Origin: CAWUEZ02 sp963921355
GTDB taxonomy: Bacteria; Pseudomonadota; Alphaproteobacteria; Thalassobaculales; Thalassobaculaceae
Length of the DNA: 64,000 nucleotides
Reading direction: 5' to 3'
NCBI GenBank assembly: GCA_963921355.3
Contig: OZ001190.1
Location: forward strand, 4,588,001 to 4,652,000
In this document: positions 1 through 9,068 of the stretch, piece after piece
Numbering within the stretch: the stretch's first letter is position 1
Layout: the number at the start of each line of letters is the position of its first letter
The notes under the pieces: model-generated
Database searches by the model: none
The model's input: the letters and a program-made list of their open reading frames with translations, nothing else
What the model was told of the DNA's origin: nothing
Translations under genes and position numbers: made by a program

Positions 1-1212
1 GATCGTGGCTGTGGCATCGGCCAGGACCTGGCAGCCGATGACGATGTCCTGGCGGTCACTGTCCTCAGCGAAGTCGTGGCTGATACCGCCGATCGACGGG
101 ATGAACAGCATCGCGCAGGGCAGCTTCTCGCTGATCACCATCGGATCGTGGCCGGCCGCCGACGGCATCGACTGCCACTTACCGGGAACCTCCGCCTCGG
201 CTGCCGCAGCGATGTGCTTCTGAAACCCCTCGTCCATAAAGCAGGGCCGGATCGGCAGACGCGCCCGGCTGGCTTCTACCTTTACCTTGCCCCGCCCATC
301 GATCTCACCGGCGATCCGCGCGGCGATCTCCTCGAACCGGTCGAGGATCGACTCGTCCTGATCGCGGAACTGCAGGTCAAGTTCCGCATATCCAGGCACG
401 ATCGACGCCGCACCCGGTTCAATCGCCGCCCGGCCCATGGTCCAGACCGTGCGGTCACCGGCAACAGCCGGAAACTCCTGGTTGATTCGGTGGGCCAGTT
501 CGAACAGCGCGGTCGCTGCATCGCGGCGCCGGGCCATGGTGGTGGTCCCGGCGTGATTCTGTTCACCGTGGAACCGGAACTGCATCGCCCGAATACCAAC
601 GATCGCCGTAACAACCCCGACATGCTGGCCGGCCTGTTCCAGATACGCTCCCTGCTCGATATGGGCCTCGAGATAGCCGAGGTAGCGGTTCTCTTCCATC
701 GCCAGGCGCGGCACGTCTGTCAGCCCCGCGGCCCGGATCGCCTCGGGCAGAGGCGTGCCGTCGCGGCCGGTCGCCGTTCGTTCCGCTTCGGGATCCAGCG
801 TGCCGCACCAGGACCGGCTGCCCAGGCAGGACATGAAGGAACTCTCCTCGTCCTGCCACGACACCACGTCGACCGCGAGGCCGGCGGTCTCGGGGTCGTC
901 GTTCAGGGCGCGGGCGATCTCGAGGCCGTAGATCACCCCGAGGGCACCGTCCAGCCAGCCGCCGCGGGGCTGGGTGTCGGAATGGCTGCCGACCAGCAGC
1001 GCCGGACCGGGCTTGGGCGACCGCCCCAGCACATTGCCGACACCGTCGATCGTGGTTTCCAGGCCGGCTTCTTCGAACCGCTCCTTGAGCCAGCGCCGCG
1101 CCGCAATGTCGGTCTCGCTGAGCGCGGTGCGGACCACACCGGTCTCGACCGCACCGATGGTGCGAAGATGGTCCAGATCCGCCAGCAACCTGTCGGCGTC
1201 GATTCTCGGCAT
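1..1212 (-). CDS. M20-family Zn amidohydrolase (N-carbamoyl-L-amino acid hydrolase / allantoate amidohydrolase type), 3' end cut by window
   Basis: Read from ATG at 1212 the frame stays open to base 1, about 404 codons without a stop, so only the last few residues are missing. Seen: the metal-site pattern GSHSDTQPRGGWLDG, then DEES, an EAHIEQG segment, NHAGTTTM and GHDPM, in the order typical of the hydantoinase/carbamoylase branch of the M20 dinuclear zinc amidohydrolases. Such enzymes remove a carbamoyl or ureido group from amino acids, ureidopropionate or allantoate in the cytoplasm. A GGGAG ribosome site lies 7 bases before the ATG. The exact substrate cannot be told from sequence; no purine or hydantoin genes adjoin it. 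Long ORFs on the opposite strand here are shadows. Confidence 0.88.
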   Translation of the reverse strand, partial: MPRIDADRLLADLDHLRTIGAVETGVVRTALSETDIAARRWLKERFEEAGLETTIDGVGNVLGRSPKPGPALLVGSHSDTQPRGGWLDGALGVIYGLEIARALNDDPETAGLAVDVVSWQDEESSFMSCLGSRSWCGTLDPEAERTATGRDGTPLPEAIRAAGLTDVPRLAMEENRYLGYLEAHIEQGAYLEQAGQHVGVVTAIVGIRAMQFRFHGEQNHAGTTTMARRRDAATALFELAHRINQEFPAVAGDRTVWTMGRAAIEPGAASIVPGYAELDLQFRDQDESILDRFEEIAARIAGEIDGRGKVKVEASRARLPIRPCFMDEGFQKHIAAAAEAEVPGKWQSMPSAAGHDPMVISEKLPCAMLFIPSIGGISHDFAEDSDRQDIVIGCQVLADATATI

Positions 1213-1241
1213 GTCATATCTCCCGCTTCCGAGCCGGGAGA

Positions 1242-1847
1242 CTACTGCGCCGGTCCCCGGTCCGTCACGCGGTAGCGGTAAAACATCGCGCCTCCGGCCG
1301 CCGCGACCGGCAAGGCCCGTTCAGGCTCCCACCCCCTCAGCGCGAAGGCGTTGCAGACGATGACCGCACCCGGCTTCAGTTCCGTGCGCAGCTTGCCGGC
1401 CAGCGGCTTCATCGCATCGATCATCAGATAACAGGTGACCGCGCGGGCATGCGACAGGTCCACCCGGAGAAAATCGCGCCGCCGATAGGTCAGGTTCGGG
1501 CGGCGGCGAATCAGCAGACGCAGCCGCGAGACCGCCCACGGGATCGGTGACAACTCGTAGCCGATGACCTGATTGTTCGGGAATCGGTCGGCCAGGGCTT
1601 CGGTCAGCGCGCCCCATCCGGATCCGAGATCAACGATCGGGCCGTCGATTGTCTCCGGCAGCAATGCGATCACCGCTTCCCGGGCGGCCCGGCTCGACGA
1701 CATCGGCGGCACACCGATGCGCAGCGAATAGCCTGCAATCAAGAGGATTCCAGTCAGCAGAACGATCAACAGGATCGCTTCAAGCGATGATACAGGGACG
1801 TCCGTGAACGCCGCCCGTTCCCCGATCCGGTTCACCACATCGTTCAC
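1242..1847 (-). CDS. membrane-anchored SAM-dependent methyltransferase
   Basis: 201 residues. A single hydrophobic segment at about residues 24-42 would anchor the protein in the membrane, with a cytosolic Rossmann methyltransferase domain after it. Motif I is IVDLGSGWG at residues 71-79, and GYELSP about 20 residues later fits the acidic residue that holds the ribose of SAM. The domain is short and lacks an obvious substrate-recognition part, so the substrate is unknown. It is divergent from the MFS gene at 1909, and the first 44 bases of this gene overlap the longest possible reading frame of that neighbour. Confidence 0.75.
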   Translation of the reverse strand: MNDVVNRIGERAAFTDVPVSSLEAILLIVLLTGILLIAGYSLRIGVPPMSSSRAAREAVIALLPETIDGPIVDLGSGWGALTEALADRFPNNQVIGYELSPIPWAVSRLRLLIRRRPNLTYRRRDFLRVDLSHARAVTCYLMIDAMKPLAGKLRTELKPGAVIVCNAFALRGWEPERALPVAAAGGAMFYRYRVTDRGPAQ

Positions 1848-1908
1848 CGTGCTAGGCTCTCACCCTCGTCGCAGCCCTCCTCCCGATATCCACCCCGGCA
1901 TTATAACC

Positions 1909-3132
1909 GTGTCCGTTTCAGAACGCCTCACCGGCCTCAGCGCCCGCGACAATGCCCCCATCGTCCTTGTCGGTCTCGGCCACGGCGCGACGCACTGGGT
2001 CGCGGCGACCTTCTATCTGCTTTTGCCCGCCCTCTCGACCACCCTGGGCCTGGATTACGCGGCGACCGGCCTGCTGGTTTCCGTCCTGCATGTCAGCGCC
2101 TTTGTCGCGAACTTCGGATCGGGGCCGATCACCGATGTCACCGGTCGCCGGGTCGCCTTGCAGGTCCTGTCCCTGCTGATCGCCGCCGCCGCGTTGGCCG
2201 GGCTTGGCCTCGCCGGCGGTCTGGTCGCGCTCGCGGTGCTGGTGGCCGTGATCGGCATTTCCAACAACCTCTGGCACCCACCCGCCATCAGCTATCTGTC
2301 AGCCCGGTTCCCCGCTCAGAGGGGCTGGGCCCTATCGGTGCATGCCTTGGGTGCGGGCGTCGGAGACGCGGCGGCCCCGCTGGTTGCCGGGGCGCTCCTG
2401 GCGGTCATGGTCTGGCAGGATGTGGCCGTCTATTCGGCCCTCCCGGTGATCGCCGTCGCTGTTCTGATCCTTGTCGGTCTCGGCCGTGCGCCGGCATCCA
2501 GTCACGGAGCGGCAGGCGCCGGCGTCGGGTTCGCCGAATACCTTTCCGGTCTTAAGGCGGTGGTCCGGGACCGGGCGGTTCTGGGGCTCTGCCTGATGTC
2601 GGCGTTCCGGTCGATGACCCAGAACGGCCTGCTGGTGTTTCTCCCGCTGTATCTCGCGCACGACCTGGCGGTCTCGCCGGTCGTCATGGGAATAGCCTTG
2701 GCGGCACTGCAGGCCGGTGGGCTGGTGGCCACCCCTATCGCCGGACGCCTGTCCGACAGCATCGGACGGCGCCGGGTTGTGCTGGCCGGCCTCGGCGCCT
2801 CGACCGTGGCCATCGCCGGCCTGACGATGCTCGGCGATGAGATCGCCTTCATCGCCGGTGTCTCGGTGCTCGGCTTCGCCCTGTTCGCCGTCCGGCCGGT
2901 CGTGCACTCGTGGATGATGGACCTCACGCCCGCCAACCTTGGTGGGTCCGCGACCAGCCTGATGTTCGGCGCTCAGACCGGCCTGTCGATCCTGGCTCCG
3001 GTCGTCGGCGGCCTGGTTGCCGATGCCTACGGCCTTGTCTCCGTATTCTACGTCCTGGCCGGCACCATGCTGATTACCAATCTGCTGGCCTGGCGGCTGC
3101 CGGAGGCGTCACCGAAGAAGCCCCAGCCATGA
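1909..3132 (+). CDS. MFS transporter
   Basis: 407 residues with about 12 hydrophobic segments in two halves, the layout of major facilitator permeases. The loop after helix 2 carries GPITDVTGRRVALQ and the matching loop in the second half carries AGRLSDSIGRRRVVLAG, both forms of the MFS motif A (G-x-x-x-D-x-x-G-R-R). The frame is open from 1804, but that start lies inside the divergent methyltransferase gene; GTG at 1909 places the first residues just before helix 1 and is preferred. Substrate unknown; export of a small molecule or drug is a guess from general family knowledge. Confidence 0.85.
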   Translation: MSVSERLTGLSARDNAPIVLVGLGHGATHWVAATFYLLLPALSTTLGLDYAATGLLVSVLHVSAFVANFGSGPITDVTGRRVALQVLSLLIAAAALAGLGLAGGLVALAVLVAVIGISNNLWHPPAISYLSARFPAQRGWALSVHALGAGVGDAAAPLVAGALLAVMVWQDVAVYSALPVIAVAVLILVGLGRAPASSHGAAGAGVGFAEYLSGLKAVVRDRAVLGLCLMSAFRSMTQNGLLVFLPLYLAHDLAVSPVVMGIALAALQAGGLVATPIAGRLSDSIGRRRVVLAGLGASTVAIAGLTMLGDEIAFIAGVSVLGFALFAVRPVVHSWMMDLTPANLGGSATSLMFGAQTGLSILAPVVGGLVADAYGLVSVFYVLAGTMLITNLLAWRLPEASPKKPQP

Positions 3133-3213
3133 CCGATATCGACATCGCGATAGAAATCGACGATCAAGCCATCGCGGCCGGCTAGCCAAGGTGCCGCCGG
3201 CCGATCAGGCCTG

Positions 3214-4017
3214 TCAGTCCCCCCGCGGATACCAGGCCGGAGCCCGCTTCTCCTGGAAGCTCGCCAGACCCTCGGCCGCCTCGTCGCTCTGTCGCTTGGC
3301 GGCATGCTCCTCGATCAGCGTCTGGAAGTGCTCGCCGCTCAGGATCAGGCCGGACTCCAGAAGCGCCCGACGCTTGGTCAGCGCCAGCGCCTCCGGCGCC
3401 GACATCAGCAAGCCGTCGAGTACCGGGGCGACCGCCGCGTCCAGATCGCCGGTGGGACAGACATCGTGGACAAGTCCCATGGCCTTGGCCGCGTCAGCGT
3501 CGAAGCGCTCACAGGTCAGGGCATACCGGCGCACATTGCGCACGCCGATCGCAGCGTTGAGGTGGGGTACGATGATGCCGGCCATCACCCCCCAACGCGC
3601 CTCGGTGATGGAGAACAACGCATCGGCGCTGGCGATGACGATGTCGGCCGCCGCCGCGATGCCCGTACCACCCCCGAAGCACCCGCCATGGATCAAAGCC
3701 ACCGTCGGCTTCGGAAACTCCAGCAGACCCTGGATGGCACTGGCGGTCCGGCGCGACACTTCGATGTTCTCCAGCGTGCTGAGACCGCCGATCTCGCGCA
3801 GCCAGTCGAGGTCGGCACCGGCCTGGAAGTGTCGGCCATTTCCCCGCAACACCAGGACCCAGACGGCGTCGTCCTCGACCATCGTGCTGACGGTGTCGAT
3901 AAGAGCGCCGATCATCTCACCGTTATAGGCATTGTTCCGATCGGGCCGGTTGAGGGTGACGGTGGCCACACCCCGGGCGTCGATATCGCAGAGCACCGTA
4001 GAACTCGCTTCGGTCAC
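3214..4017 (-). CDS. enoyl-CoA hydratase/isomerase family protein (methylglutaconyl-CoA hydratase-like)
   Basis: 267 residues, the usual crotonase length. Seen: the oxyanion-hole segment HFQAGADLDWL, a GGCFGGGTGIAAAAD segment where classical hydratases have Glu after GGG, and the second catalytic Glu retained in SITEARWGVMAG. Loss of the first Glu with a GGGxG pattern is what the 3-methylglutaconyl-CoA hydratase branch (leucine breakdown) shows, so this assignment is favoured, but no other leucine-degradation gene is nearby. The start overlaps the stop of the upstream hydrolase remnant by 4 bases, so the two were translationally coupled. Confidence 0.85.
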   Translation of the reverse strand: MTEASSTVLCDIDARGVATVTLNRPDRNNAYNGEMIGALIDTVSTMVEDDAVWVLVLRGNGRHFQAGADLDWLREIGGLSTLENIEVSRRTASAIQGLLEFPKPTVALIHGGCFGGGTGIAAAADIVIASADALFSITEARWGVMAGIIVPHLNAAIGVRNVRRYALTCERFDADAAKAMGLVHDVCPTGDLDAAVAPVLDGLLMSAPEALALTKRRALLESGLILSGEHFQTLIEEHAAKRQSDEAAEGLASFQEKRAPAWYPRGD

Positions 4018-4987
4018 CGATCGTCTCCTCTGAGTGTGTCCGACAGCTGGCGGCCGAGGTCGGCAATCATCCGCCGCGATTTCTCGACCATGCAGGTCAG
4101 CCCCATGAAGCCGTGAATGACGCCGTCATGGACCGTCAGGGAACCCGCGACCCCGGCGGCCCTCAGGTGACGGTCGAAGGCGACGGAATCATCGCGCAGC
4201 ACGTCGATGCCCGCGGCATGCAGGAAGCTCGGCGGGAACCCGGTGACATCGGCGCGCATCGGCACGGCCCGGGGATCCTCGAGGTCGCCGGGTCCGCTCA
4301 GGTAGTGATCGAAATACCCTTTCATGTCCGCCGTCGTCAGGCCCCATCCGCTCTCCCCGAAGGCCCGGTAGCTGTCGGTGGCGACGTCGGCACCAAAGGC
4401 CCCGTAGACCAGGCCCAGCGCCTTGACCGGCGACACGCCGCGCCGACGCAGTTCCAGCTCGGCACCGACCGCGAGGTTGGCGCCGGCGCTATCGCCGCCA
4501 AGCGCGATCCGGCTCGGGTCGGCCCCCCAGTCGCCGACGGCGGACTGCAGCTGCGCGACCACGTCCACCACCTCCAGGAGCGCGCCCGGGAACCTGGTCT
4601 CGGTGCCAGAGCATAGTCGACGGCGACGACCAGGCATCCGGACTCCTGGGCGAGCACATGCATCGGCCGGGCGTGGGTCTCGAGGGAACCGACGACCCAA
4701 CCGCCGCCATGCAGGTACACGATCACCGGCAAGGGGCCTTCGGCGGAGGGGTAGAGCAGCCGGACCGGCACCGAGCGGCCCGGCCGGACGACCTCGGTGT
4801 CGACTATCCTGGCCAGCGCCGGGCGCTCGGCATTCCACCAGGCGCGGTCGAGCTCCATGCGGCGGCGCGCCTGTTCCGGCGACAGGGTCGACCGGTCCGG
4901 CGGCAGGTCATACTCGCGGGCGATCTCCGCCATCCGGGCCAGCGCACGGGTCATGTCCGGATCCACCCAGATATCCGCCTCCGCCAT
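4014..4987 (-). pseudogene. alpha/beta hydrolase (hormone-sensitive lipase / acetyl-hydrolase family), frameshifted
   Basis: Two overlapping frames together make one HSL-family hydrolase. The first, from ATG 4987, holds the oxyanion motif YLHGGGWVVG and runs to VDYALAP; the second picks up with ETRFPGALLEVVDVV, carries the nucleophile elbow GGDSAGAN and ends with the catalytic His region DGVIHGF. The full span is 974 bases, one short of 975, so a single base was lost near 4599-4604 (CCGAG where CCGGAG would restore P-E-T-R-F-P). Restored length would be 324 residues, normal for the family. Either the gene is broken or this is a sequencing error; the rest shows no decay. It is coupled to the enoyl-CoA hydratase downstream. 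Confidence 0.85.
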
Positions 4988-5077
4988 CCCCCGCCTCCGG
5001 TTTCGTTTCGGATCTGAATGATCATGCTGCCAATCGGGGCAATTGCTCAACGATCGACGGAATGCTACCGGCTGGCC

Positions 5078-6184
5078 ATGGATATTCTGACCTCTGTCGA
5101 GGAGAGCTTCTCCGAGACCTACGCCGAGGCGCGCGCGAAGTTCGCCACCGCCCTCGCCCCAACCGGAATCGAGACGCGGCCTTACGACAATCCCAATCGC
5201 GGCCCCGGCGGCGAGCCGTTGGCCACCGATACCGCCTGGATCGGCCCCGAGGATGCCGGGCGGGTGATGGTCGTGGTCAGCGCCACCCACGGTGTCGAGG
5301 GGTTCAGTGGCAGCGCCGTGCAGACCGACTGGCTGGCTGATGGCGGCGCCGACCGGCTGCCGGCCGATACCGCCGTCCTGCTGATACACGCCCTGAACTG
5401 CCATGGCTTCGCCTGGATGCGGCGGGTGACCGAAGAAGGTTGCGACCTGAACCGCAACTTCATCGACTTCACCCAGCCCCTGCCCGAAAACCCGGGCCAT
5501 GATGCGCTGGCCGACGCCTTTGTTCCTGGATCGCTCGACCCCGAGACCCTGGCCGCCGCTGAAGCCCGGGTCGCCGCCTACCGCGCCGAGCATGGCGAGC
5601 AGGCCTTTCAGAGCGCCCGCAAGGCCGGCCAGTACAAGCATCCGCACTCGATGTTCTTCGGCGGGTTCGAGGAGAGCTGGGCGCGGCGCACCCTGACCCG
5701 GATCTTCGACGACTACCGGCTCGGCGCACGGCGTCTGGTCTCGATCGTGGATGTCCACACCGGGCTCGGCCCGTTCGGATACGGCGAGCCGATCTGCGGC
5801 CATGCCCGGGGCAGCGTGGCGCTCGACCGGGTTCTGGACATGTATGGCGAGTCGACGGGTCTGCCGGCCGAAGGCCGCTCGGCGTCGATCCCGCTGACCG
5901 GAACCCAGCGCGCCTTCTGGCAGCCGCGTCTTGGTGACGGCTACACCTACATCTGTCTCGAATTCGGGACCTATCACACCGATCGCGGACGCGCGGCCCT
6001 GCGCGCCGACCACTGGCTGCACAACCAGGGGGATGTCGACTGGGCCGATCCGCGGACCCGGGAGATCAAGGCAGAGATCAGGAAGCACTTCCACCCCGGC
6101 ACGCCGGACTGGAACGAGATGGTGCTCTGGCGGTCGCGCCAGGTGCTGCGCCAGACCCTGGAAGGCCTGGTGCGGTTCGCATGA
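5078..6184 (+). CDS. DUF2817 family protein, M14-like zinc carboxypeptidase fold
   Basis: 368 residues from ATG 5078. The protein matches the DUF2817 family: SATHGVEGFSGSA near residue 70 and CDLNRNFIDF near residue 125 correspond to the HxxE and N-R motifs of the M14 peptidase fold, and VDVHTGLGPFG supplies the third zinc-ligand region. Glutamate in CLEFGTY is a candidate catalytic residue. Members are presumed metallo-hydrolases of small amide substrates, but none is well characterised as far as I know. An earlier in-frame ATG at 5018 exists, but the segment before 5078 does not look like part of the family. The stop overlaps the next start by 4 bases. Confidence 0.8.
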   Translation: MDILTSVEESFSETYAEARAKFATALAPTGIETRPYDNPNRGPGGEPLATDTAWIGPEDAGRVMVVVSATHGVEGFSGSAVQTDWLADGGADRLPADTAVLLIHALNCHGFAWMRRVTEEGCDLNRNFIDFTQPLPENPGHDALADAFVPGSLDPETLAAAEARVAAYRAEHGEQAFQSARKAGQYKHPHSMFFGGFEESWARRTLTRIFDDYRLGARRLVSIVDVHTGLGPFGYGEPICGHARGSVALDRVLDMYGESTGLPAEGRSASIPLTGTQRAFWQPRLGDGYTYICLEFGTYHTDRGRAALRADHWLHNQGDVDWADPRTREIKAEIRKHFHPGTPDWNEMVLWRSRQVLRQTLEGLVRFA

Positions 6185-6687
6185 GCAATCCGTTTGCCGC
6201 CCATTGCCGGCGCATGGCCGACTACAACGCGCGCGCCAACACCGTGCTCTATGACGCCGTCGCCATGCTAGACGACGATGCCTACCGGGCCCGCCGGCCG
6301 GCGTTCTTCGGCTCGATCCACGGGACGCTGAACCACATCCTACTCGGCGACCGGATCTGGATGACCCGGTTCGAGGGCGGCACGCACCCGTCGACCGACC
6401 TGGACGCGGAGCTGTTTGAGGAGTTCGCCGCCCTGCGGTCCGCACGAGCGGACATGGACGACCGGATCCGCGGCTTCATGGCCGACCGGCTTGACGACGG
6501 CTTCCTCGACGGTGCCGTCACCTACGTCAACAACGCCGGCGCCCGGGTCACGGATCCGGCGGCGGTCCTGCTGGCGCACCTGTTCAACCACCAGACCCAC
6601 CATCGCGGCCAGGTCCGCGACATGCTGACCCAGACCGCGGTCGCTCCGCCGTCGCTCGACCTTCATCGGATCCTCAATCCCGGCTGA
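6181..6687 (+). CDS. DinB family protein
   Basis: 168 residues. It has the helical-bundle pattern of DinB/YfiT-like putative metalloenzymes: GTLNHILLGDRIWM near residue 45 gives the first His, and HLFNHQTHHRGQVRDML near residue 138 gives the H-x3-H pair before a typical RGQ. Family members are thiol-dependent transferases or damage-inducible proteins of unclear role; the substrate here is unknown. The start codon overlaps the stop of the DUF2817 gene (ATGA), so the two are probably made together. Confidence 0.85.
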   Translation: MSNPFAAHCRRMADYNARANTVLYDAVAMLDDDAYRARRPAFFGSIHGTLNHILLGDRIWMTRFEGGTHPSTDLDAELFEEFAALRSARADMDDRIRGFMADRLDDGFLDGAVTYVNNAGARVTDPAAVLLAHLFNHQTHHRGQVRDMLTQTAVAPPSLDLHRILNPG

Positions 6688-6761
6688 GCGCACGTTCCCC
6701 GGTTGTCGCGGATTCATCTGGCGCGGTAGAACGGCATCTCTCTTTCCGTCTGGAGTGCCGC

Positions 6762-7622
6762 ATGGCGAGCCAAGACGTCCCAGGCGTGGTGCGCCGGATC
6801 GAGCCGAAAACCGCGCCTGCCCCGTTGGTCTTCGACAGTCCCCATAGCGGACTGCTGTTTCCGGACGACTTTCAGCCGGCGATCGCGCTCGAAGTCTGCG
6901 AGCGGGTCGCCGACTGGTTCGTCGACGATCTGTTTGCCGGCTGCCTGGACCACGGCGCCACGATGGTGGAGGCGCAGTTCCGCCGGGCCTACATCGACCC
7001 GAACCGCAGCGAACGCGATCTGGACGTGTCGATGGTGCATGGCGACTGGCCCGAACCGGTCGACACCACCGAAAAGACCAAGCGGGGTGCCTCGCTGATC
7101 TGGCGGGTGATCGACGGCGAGACCGCGATCTACGACCGCAAACTGTCGCCTGACGAGGTCCGGCGGCGGATCGAGACCTATTGGCGCCCGTATCACGCGA
7201 CCCTGGAGGCGGCCCTCGACTCGGTCCACGCCCGGTTCGGGCGCGTCTTCCACGTCAACTGCCATTCAATGCCGGAATGGGGTGACGCGCGCTGGGGCGA
7301 CGAGGGTCGGCGGCGCGCCGATTTCATCGTCGGAACCCGCGACGGTGCCACCGCCGGCCAGGCCTTCACCGACGTCGTGGTCGAGAGCCTGCGCGCCTCC
7401 GGCTACAGCGTGACGGTGAACGACAAGTTCAAGGGTGTCGAACTGATCCGGCGCTACGCCGACCCGGCACGCGGGCGGGAGGCCGTGCAGATCGAGGTCA
7501 ATCGCGGCATCTACATGGACGAGGCCGCGATCAGCCGGAACGAACGCTATGCCGGCACCAAGGCGGCCCTCACCCGGATGGCTGAGACCCTGGCGCGGTT
7601 CGCCCTCGATCGCGCGGCCTGA
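6762..7622 (+). CDS. hutG: N-formylglutamate amidohydrolase
   Basis: 286 residues, typical for the FGase family. Seen: DSPHSG near residue 26 (zinc ligand region), IDPNRSERDLD, and VNCHSMPEW, the three conserved blocks of N-formylglutamate deformylases. The enzyme hydrolyses N-formyl-L-glutamate to formate and glutamate, the last step of one histidine-breakdown route. No other hut gene is present in the window, so the symbol is given by family only. It ends 9 bases from the convergent carnitine dehydrogenase gene, with no clear hairpin terminator between them. Confidence 0.85.
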   Translation: MASQDVPGVVRRIEPKTAPAPLVFDSPHSGLLFPDDFQPAIALEVCERVADWFVDDLFAGCLDHGATMVEAQFRRAYIDPNRSERDLDVSMVHGDWPEPVDTTEKTKRGASLIWRVIDGETAIYDRKLSPDEVRRRIETYWRPYHATLEAALDSVHARFGRVFHVNCHSMPEWGDARWGDEGRRRADFIVGTRDGATAGQAFTDVVVESLRASGYSVTVNDKFKGVELIRRYADPARGREAVQIEVNRGIYMDEAAISRNERYAGTKAALTRMAETLARFALDRAA

Positions 7623-7631
7623 CCTGTAGCG

Positions 7632-9068
7632 TCAGAGCGCGAGACGCAGGCCCTCCGGCCACTCCAGCACGCCATGGGCCTTCACCAGTTCCGACAGGGG
7701 ACCGACGGCCTGCGGGTCGGGGAAGTCCAGCAGATGCTCGGCCGAGGCGATGGCGGCGCCGTCGGCGTCCCCATCCGCGCCAACGAGCCGGTGAAACACG
7801 TGAAGACACCCCCCGTCCAGGCCAAGCGCCTGGGTCAGCACCGAGACCCGGACACCGGGGGTCAGGTCGTCCACCAAGCGTTGGGCGGTCTCCAGCACGC
7901 GGTAGCGCCCGGTTGCCGTGTCCGGTGACCCGAGCGTCGCCGCCAGAGCGGTTGTCGCCTGGTCGAACAGTTCGGCCACCCGGGCGGATGGCACGACCCC
8001 GTCGCCCGGGGCCCAGTCCAGCGGGATCTGGCGCGAGACCGTCCGCACCGGGATCCCGTCGGCCGTAGTCGCGAGCTGCTCCTGATGGGCGCGCAACCAC
8101 CGCCCGGCGCCGTGGTCCTGGGCGCGCAGCGCCCGCAGAAAGGCCACCAGCGCGTCATCGCGGCGATGCTCAAGCTGGCGGATCGACGACGCCCCCGACT
8201 GGGCATCGGACTGGGAGGCGATGGTCTCGACCAGCTCCGGCGTGAACGGCGGCGTGTCCATCAGCTTGGTCCAGGGCCACTCAAGGGCGGGGCCGAACTG
8301 CGCCAGGAAATGGCGGATGCCGGCATCGCCACCGGCGATCCGATAGGTCTCGAACATCCCCATCAGCGCCCACCGCAGGCCGAAGCCGAGCCGGATCGCC
8401 TCGTCGATCTCCTCGGTGGTCGCCACGCCGTCATGGACCAGCCAGAGGGCCTCGCGCCAGACCGCCTCCAGCAGCCGGTCGGCGATATGGGCGTCGATCT
8501 CGCGGCGCACCAGCAGCGGCGCCATGCCGAGATCGGTCAGAACCTCCCTGGCGCGGTCGGTGATCACAGGATCCGTCTTCGGCGACGGCACAATCTCGAC
8601 CAGCGGCAGCAGGTAGACCGGCAGGAACGGGTGGGTGACCAGGACCTGCCGCGCCAGACTATCCCCATTACCGCCGGCCTCGGCCTGCAGGTCGGAGGGC
8701 TTGAACCCGGATGTCGACGATCCGACCACCGCCCCCGACGGCACATGCTCGGCGACCGCCTGCAGGACCCGGTGCTTGAGATCGAGGCGCTCGGGTACGC
8801 TTTCTTGAACCCAGTCCACGTCCCGGACCGCCGCCTCCACGCTGTCGACCAACTCGAGGCGCCCTTCCGGCGGCATCGGGGCGTCATACAGGCCCGGCAA
8901 GGCGCGGCGCGCATTGGCGAGGACCGCGGCGACCCGGTCCCCCGCATCAGGCGCCGGGTCGTACAGCGCCACGTCATGGCCGTTCAGCAGGAACCGGGCG
9001 GCCCAACCGCCGCCGATGACACCGCCTCCCAGAATCGCCGCGCGCAGCGGTTTGCGCTGGCCGGTCAT
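7632..9068 (-). CDS. L-carnitine dehydrogenase fused to hotdog-fold (betainyl-CoA type) thioesterase
   Basis: 478 residues. N-terminal part (to about 320): 3-hydroxyacyl-CoA dehydrogenase fold with NAD motif GGGVIGGG at residues 14-21 and a THPFLPVYLLPLVEIV block. C-terminal part (about 345-460): 4HBT hotdog thioesterase pattern, with ARVAELFDQATTALAATLG and RLVDDLTPGVRVSVLTQAL. Carnitine dehydrogenases fused to a thioesterase are known in carnitine-using bacteria: the first part oxidises carnitine to 3-dehydrocarnitine, the second hydrolyses betainyl-CoA to glycine betaine. The cleavage enzyme that links these steps is encoded two genes upstream. Start ATG 9068 overlaps the preceding stop (ATGA). 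Longer upstream extensions of this frame are shadows. Confidence 0.85.
   Translation of the reverse strand: MTGQRKPLRAAILGGGVIGGGWAARFLLNGHDVALYDPAPDAGDRVAAVLANARRALPGLYDAPMPPEGRLELVDSVEAAVRDVDWVQESVPERLDLKHRVLQAVAEHVPSGAVVGSSTSGFKPSDLQAEAGGNGDSLARQVLVTHPFLPVYLLPLVEIVPSPKTDPVITDRAREVLTDLGMAPLLVRREIDAHIADRLLEAVWREALWLVHDGVATTEEIDEAIRLGFGLRWALMGMFETYRIAGGDAGIRHFLAQFGPALEWPWTKLMDTPPFTPELVETIASQSDAQSGASSIRQLEHRRDDALVAFLRALRAQDHGAGRWLRAHQEQLATTADGIPVRTVSRQIPLDWAPGDGVVPSARVAELFDQATTALAATLGSPDTATGRYRVLETAQRLVDDLTPGVRVSVLTQALGLDGGCLHVFHRLVGADGDADGAAIASAEHLLDFPDPQAVGPLSELVKAHGVLEWPEGLRLAL

Noticed and set aside
76..1275. 399-residue plus-strand ORF at the left edge
   Set aside because: Shadow of the minus-strand amidohydrolase; Arg/Gly/Pro-rich with no motifs, while the other strand has a full metal-site pattern.
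5020..6445. N-terminal two thirds of a 702-residue minus-strand ORF
   Set aside because: Opposite-strand shadow of the DUF2817 gene; only the part from 4987 down is real (hydrolase N-terminus).
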